Source of the DNA: Bacteroidales bacterium UBA6408
GTDB taxonomy: Bacteria; Bacteroidota; Bacteroidia; Bacteroidales; UBA932
Reading direction: 5' to 3'
Length of the DNA: 22,853 bases
NCBI GenBank assembly: GCA_002439805.1
Contig: DJPQ01000012.1
Location: 1-22,853, forward strand
In this document: piece after piece, positions 20,360-22,853 of the stretch
How the letters are laid out: every line of letters starts with the position of its first letter
Numbering within the stretch: the stretch's first letter is position 1
Position numbers and translations under genes: made by a program
Notes under the pieces: model-generated
The model's database searches: none
What the model saw: the letters and a program-made list of their open reading frames with translations, nothing else
Told to the model about the DNA's origin: nothing

Positions 20360-22405
20360 ATGGATTCGGGGAAAAATATGCGTATAGAGGTGGTTGCGGA
20401 CAGCGTCGTGTCTCCGCTCGGGCTGACCTCGTCTGAAAATCTCGATGCGGTTCTGAGCGGCAGGAGCGGCGTGTCCCTGCTTCCTTCCGGAACGTTCGGG
20501 GTGCCGGAGCCGTTTGCCGCCTCGCTCTTTGACCGTGTAAAAATGCGCGAAGTCCTTGAAAGAGAGAGGATATATGACGGATCGGGGAAATATTCGTTCC
20601 TCGAAATGATTTCCATCCTCTCCGCAAAGACGGCGCTTCGCGAGACCTCGGTTGACCCTTCGTCGGACGATGTAATATTCATTTTTTCCTCGACCAAGGG
20701 GAATATTTCAGAACTTGAAATCCCCGGAACGAGATTTTCAGACCGGGATGCCTGTCTTGCCGGGAAACTGCCGCTGGCATCGTCGGCACGGCGCATTTCG
20801 GAGTGGTTCGGCAATAAAAATGCTCCGGTGGTGATTTCAAACGCCTGCATATCAGGCGTATGCGCGGAAATTGAGGCGTTGAGGCTTCTCCGCTCGGGGG
20901 CGTACCGCTTTGCCGTGGTCGTCGGTGCGGACTGCCAGTCGCGCTTCATTGTTTCCGGATTCCAGTCCTTCCGGGCGCTTTCCCCGGAGCCATGCCGGCC
21001 GTTCGACCGCGACAGACGCGGGCTGAATCTCGGAGAGGCGGCCGCTGCCGTGGTGCTTGAGGCTGTCGGAAGCGGCTATACTGAACCTGCCGGGACTGTC
21101 GGAAGCGGCTTCGGCGAATCTGCCCGGGAAAGTTCGGACGATGCTGCCCGGCGCTGTGCGGAAAGGCGCGGAACCTCTGCACGCCGTTGGGAAGTCCTCG
21201 ACGGCTGCATCCGCAACGACGCGAACCACATTTCCGGGCCGTCAAGGACAGGGGAGGGCAGCTATTTGGCTCTCAGGTACTTATTAGAAAACGGAGTGGT
21301 CGCGCCGGAGGAACTTGCCGTTGTGAATGTCCATGGAACGGCCACGGCCTACAACGATGAGATGGAGTCAATCGCCCTTTCCCGAGCCGGTCTTTCAGAT
21401 GTTCCTGTCAATTCGCTGAAGGGATTTTTCGGACACACGTTGGGGGCGGCGGGAGTTCTGGAGACGGTGCTTTCCATGCACGCGGTCGAGTGCGGTCTTG
21501 TGCTGCCGACCAGTGGCTTCGAGACCATGGGCGTGTCGTGTCCGGTGAATGTCTCCAGCGAATTGAGACACACGGACAGGCGCACTTTCATGAAGCTGAT
21601 TTCGGGCTTCGGAGGCTGCAATGCCGCCGTGGCGTTCCGGCTGAATGACATGAAGGACGGGGGCTCGGCCCGGTCGAACGGTAGCGGCGGGGGAGTGACG
21701 GATGCAGGGTGTCCTGCGGTGAAAGGCTACGGTGAAACGCATCCGCATCTTGGAGGGCATCGCCTCGCTGCATCGGCAGAAGCGGCAAAACTTAGAGTCC
21801 TCGGACACATAGACATAAGTACGGAGAGCATTTTGATTGACGGCAAGTCTTTGAATGTAAGTGACTACGAGTGTGACTCTTGTTCCGTTACCAGTGGTGT
21901 TGCCGCCGGTGTTCCCTGCGGTCACGAACTTCTGACCGCCGCCTACCGCTCCCTCGGGGCCGATTATCCCAAATTCTTCAGGATGGACACGCTTTCACGT
22001 CTGGGCTTCATAGCATCCGAATTATTGCTGAGCGCCGTTGAATCCGGTGACAGACCGGCCTCGCGTCAGGATAGGGGCGTGATTTTCTGGAACAGGAGCG
22101 CCTCGCTCTGCAATGACCTCCATTATCAGAAGACCATTTCCGACCCGCGAAACTGGTTTCCGAGCCCGTCCCTGTTCGTATATACCCTTCCGAACATCGT
22201 CTGCGGCGAGATAGCCATACGCAACAAGTGGTACGGCGAAACGATGTTCTTCATCGCTGATGCCTGCGACGAGTCCGCGATTCTGAACGCCGTCAGGCGG
22301 GAATTTGACGACAGAGACATGAATTCGGCTCTCTGCGGCTGGCTCGAGTGTTCGGACGACGACGTGTTTGATGCCCATGTCTTTCTCGTCGAACGCGGCG
22401 AGTGA
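20360..22405 (+). CDS. Ketosynthase fused to a second ketosynthase-like (chain-length-factor-like) domain
   Basis: The 681-residue protein has two parts. Residues 8-430 form a FabF/KAS II-like condensing enzyme with a full triad: Cys163 in SNACISG, His325 in NVHGTAT, His359 in KGFFGHTLGAAG. A low-complexity Gly/Ser linker (about 432-450) leads to a C-terminal part (about 478-681). Its stretches YPKFFRMDTLSRLGFIASELLL and PSPSLFVYTLPNIVCGEIAIRNKWYGE look like the ketoacyl-synt_2 (PF13723-type) proteins that are normally separate genes in these clusters. That part lacks a Cys active site, consistent with a chain-length-factor role. The triad suggests chain elongation on the cluster ACPs. The first ATG (20360) or a second one at 20378 could be used. 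A 33-bp duplication lies inside (21063-21128). Confidence 0.88.
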   Translation: MDSGKNMRIEVVADSVVSPLGLTSSENLDAVLSGRSGVSLLPSGTFGVPEPFAASLFDRVKMREVLERERIYDGSGKYSFLEMISILSAKTALRETSVDPSSDDVIFIFSSTKGNISELEIPGTRFSDRDACLAGKLPLASSARRISEWFGNKNAPVVISNACISGVCAEIEALRLLRSGAYRFAVVVGADCQSRFIVSGFQSFRALSPEPCRPFDRDRRGLNLGEAAAAVVLEAVGSGYTEPAGTVGSGFGESARESSDDAARRCAERRGTSARRWEVLDGCIRNDANHISGPSRTGEGSYLALRYLLENGVVAPEELAVVNVHGTATAYNDEMESIALSRAGLSDVPVNSLKGFFGHTLGAAGVLETVLSMHAVECGLVLPTSGFETMGVSCPVNVSSELRHTDRRTFMKLISGFGGCNAAVAFRLNDMKDGGSARSNGSGGGVTDAGCPAVKGYGETHPHLGGHRLAASAEAAKLRVLGHIDISTESILIDGKSLNVSDYECDSCSVTSGVAAGVPCGHELLTAAYRSLGADYPKFFRMDTLSRLGFIASELLLSAVESGDRPASRQDRGVIFWNRSASLCNDLHYQKTISDPRNWFPSPSLFVYTLPNIVCGEIAIRNKWYGETMFFIADACDESAILNAVRREFDDRDMNSALCGWLECSDDDVFDAHVFLVERGE

Positions 22406-22476
22406 TGCAGGGGAGGGGGAATATGCAAGTTTGATATGAGAATGTATAATATTTTGATATATAATGAGATAAAGAT

Positions 22477-22734
22477 ATGGAAGAATTTATCGTAAAACTG
22501 AAGGAGCAGATGATTTCCGCTCTGAACCTTGAGGGCATGACGCCCGACGACATCGACAATGACGCGCCCCTTTTCGACAAGGGACTCGGTCTTGACTCGA
22601 TTGACGCGCTCGAGCTCATAGTTCTTCTCGAAAAGGAATACGGCATCCGTCTCTCCTCGCCTGCCGAGGGCAAGGATGTGTTCAGGTCAGTTGCGGTGAT
22701 GGCCGACTATATTTCACAGCACAGGACAAAGTAG
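22477..22734 (+). CDS. Acyl carrier protein 2
   Basis: An 85-residue carrier with the phosphopantetheine site Ser41 in GLGLDSIDALELIVLLEKEYGI. The pattern LFDKGLGLDSIDALEL is usual for ACPs of aryl-polyene and flexirubin clusters. It is separated from the ketosynthase by an AT-rich 71-nt gap that contains TTTG and ATTTTG elements without clear consensus spacing, so an internal promoter is possible but unproven. It is the second ACP in the operon, and probably has a separate job, such as priming or elongation. Confidence 0.93.
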   Translation: MEEFIVKLKEQMISALNLEGMTPDDIDNDAPLFDKGLGLDSIDALELIVLLEKEYGIRLSSPAEGKDVFRSVAVMADYISQHRTK

Positions 22735-22764
22735 CCGGCGAAAGCCGGTGAGCGGGGTGGCGTT
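22733..22764 (+). other. Hairpins between ACP 2 and the next ketosynthase
   Basis: CCGGC/GCCGG folds around GAAA right at the ACP stop (about 22735-22748). A further stem, GGCGT/ACGCC around TCAGC, follows near 22758-22772. No T tract is present, so these are more likely intercistronic RNA structures than terminators. Confidence 0.35.
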
Positions 22765-22794
22765 CAGCACGCCCCGGCCCATCAATGACAGCTT

Positions 22795-22853
22795 ATGAAC
22801 ATAGTAATTACAGGCAGCGGTGTGGTCTCGGCCATCGGCGGGGACAAGCGGGA
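22795..22853 (+). CDS. Ketosynthase, start only (cut by the window edge)
   Basis: The ATG at 22795 begins MNIVITGSGVVSAIGGDKR, the standard N terminus of a FabF-type beta-ketoacyl-ACP synthase (V-x-I-T-G-x-G-V-V-S-x-I-G). Only about 19 codons are inside the window. It would be a second condensing enzyme of the cluster, 60 nt after ACP 2. The active-site residues cannot be checked here. Confidence 0.75.
   Translation, partial: MNIVITGSGVVSAIGGDKR

Noticed and set aside
18850..20949. A 699-codon open frame on the minus strand
   Set aside because: It runs antisense through the acyltransferase, the dehydratase-like gene and part of the ketosynthase, all of which have clear motifs. Its composition (rich in Arg, Ser, His, Pro) is typical of a GC-rich shadow frame.

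Overview
The window looks like a chromosomal segment of a Bacteroidota bacterium, most likely a Bacteroidales gut commensal. The evidence is several promoter-like sites of the TTTG / TAnnTTTG type, start codons mostly without a clear Shine-Dalgarno sequence, a lipoprotein with fimbrillin-like and BACON-like regions, split FtsX-type ABC permeases, and an ACP/ketosynthase/acyltransferase cluster of the aryl-polyene/flexirubin kind. The core genes are GC-rich. Several accessory stretches (about 2.0-2.26, 5.1-5.8, 13.85-15.4 and 17.3 kb) are clearly AT-richer.

Layout. 1-1774: 3' part of an FtsX-type permease (+). 1775-2507: non-coding, with a terminal-inverted-repeat element, a textbook sigma-54 promoter pointing (+) at no gene, a perfect 20-bp-arm palindrome and two copies of a three-hairpin element. 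2508-5128 (-): sensor kinase and NtrC-type sigma-54 activator, joined by a 4-nt ATGA overlap. 5129-5834: an array of 18-bp cores at 33-bp period, a gene remnant, a long hairpin, a terminator, and a second array of the same 18+15 geometry with a different core. 5835-7572 (+): Eco29kI-like GIY-YIG endonuclease and C5 cytosine methyltransferase, bracketed by an identical 18-nt repeat. 7828-13844 (-): permease, ATPase and permease of an ABC system, transcribed right to left, with two more copies of the terminal-inverted-repeat element at the ATPase and permease stop codons. Twin palindromes (TGTAAAG-N3-CTTTACA type) lie upstream of this operon and are good candidates for activator binding sites. 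14206-15011 (+): three overlapping small genes behind a good TTTG-N19-TAATTTTG promoter; the last resembles DUF4160. 15122-15262: a possible 46-codon gene with a G9 tract, followed by strong RNA structures. 15578-17317 (+): a lipoprotein gene broken by an in-frame amber codon and cut short at its 3' end. 17361-18503 (+): a PF01637-like AAA ATPase with its own promoter and a 15-bp repeat. 18594 to the window end (+): ACP, LpxL-like acyltransferase, hotdog dehydratase-like protein, ketosynthase fused to a second ketosynthase-like domain, second ACP, and the start of another ketosynthase. This is the beginning of a polyene- or lipid-type biosynthetic cluster that runs out of the window.

How the parts may work together. 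The kinase/activator pair probably controls the neighbouring ABC genes through sigma-54. This is inferred from the activator type, the orphan -24/-12 promoter and the twin palindromes. The restriction-modification pair, the three-gene cassette and the AAA ATPase look like independently acquired accessory modules set between housekeeping-like blocks. The 18.6-22.8 kb operon is a separate metabolic unit. I saw no tRNA, rRNA, CRISPR array or intact insertion sequence.
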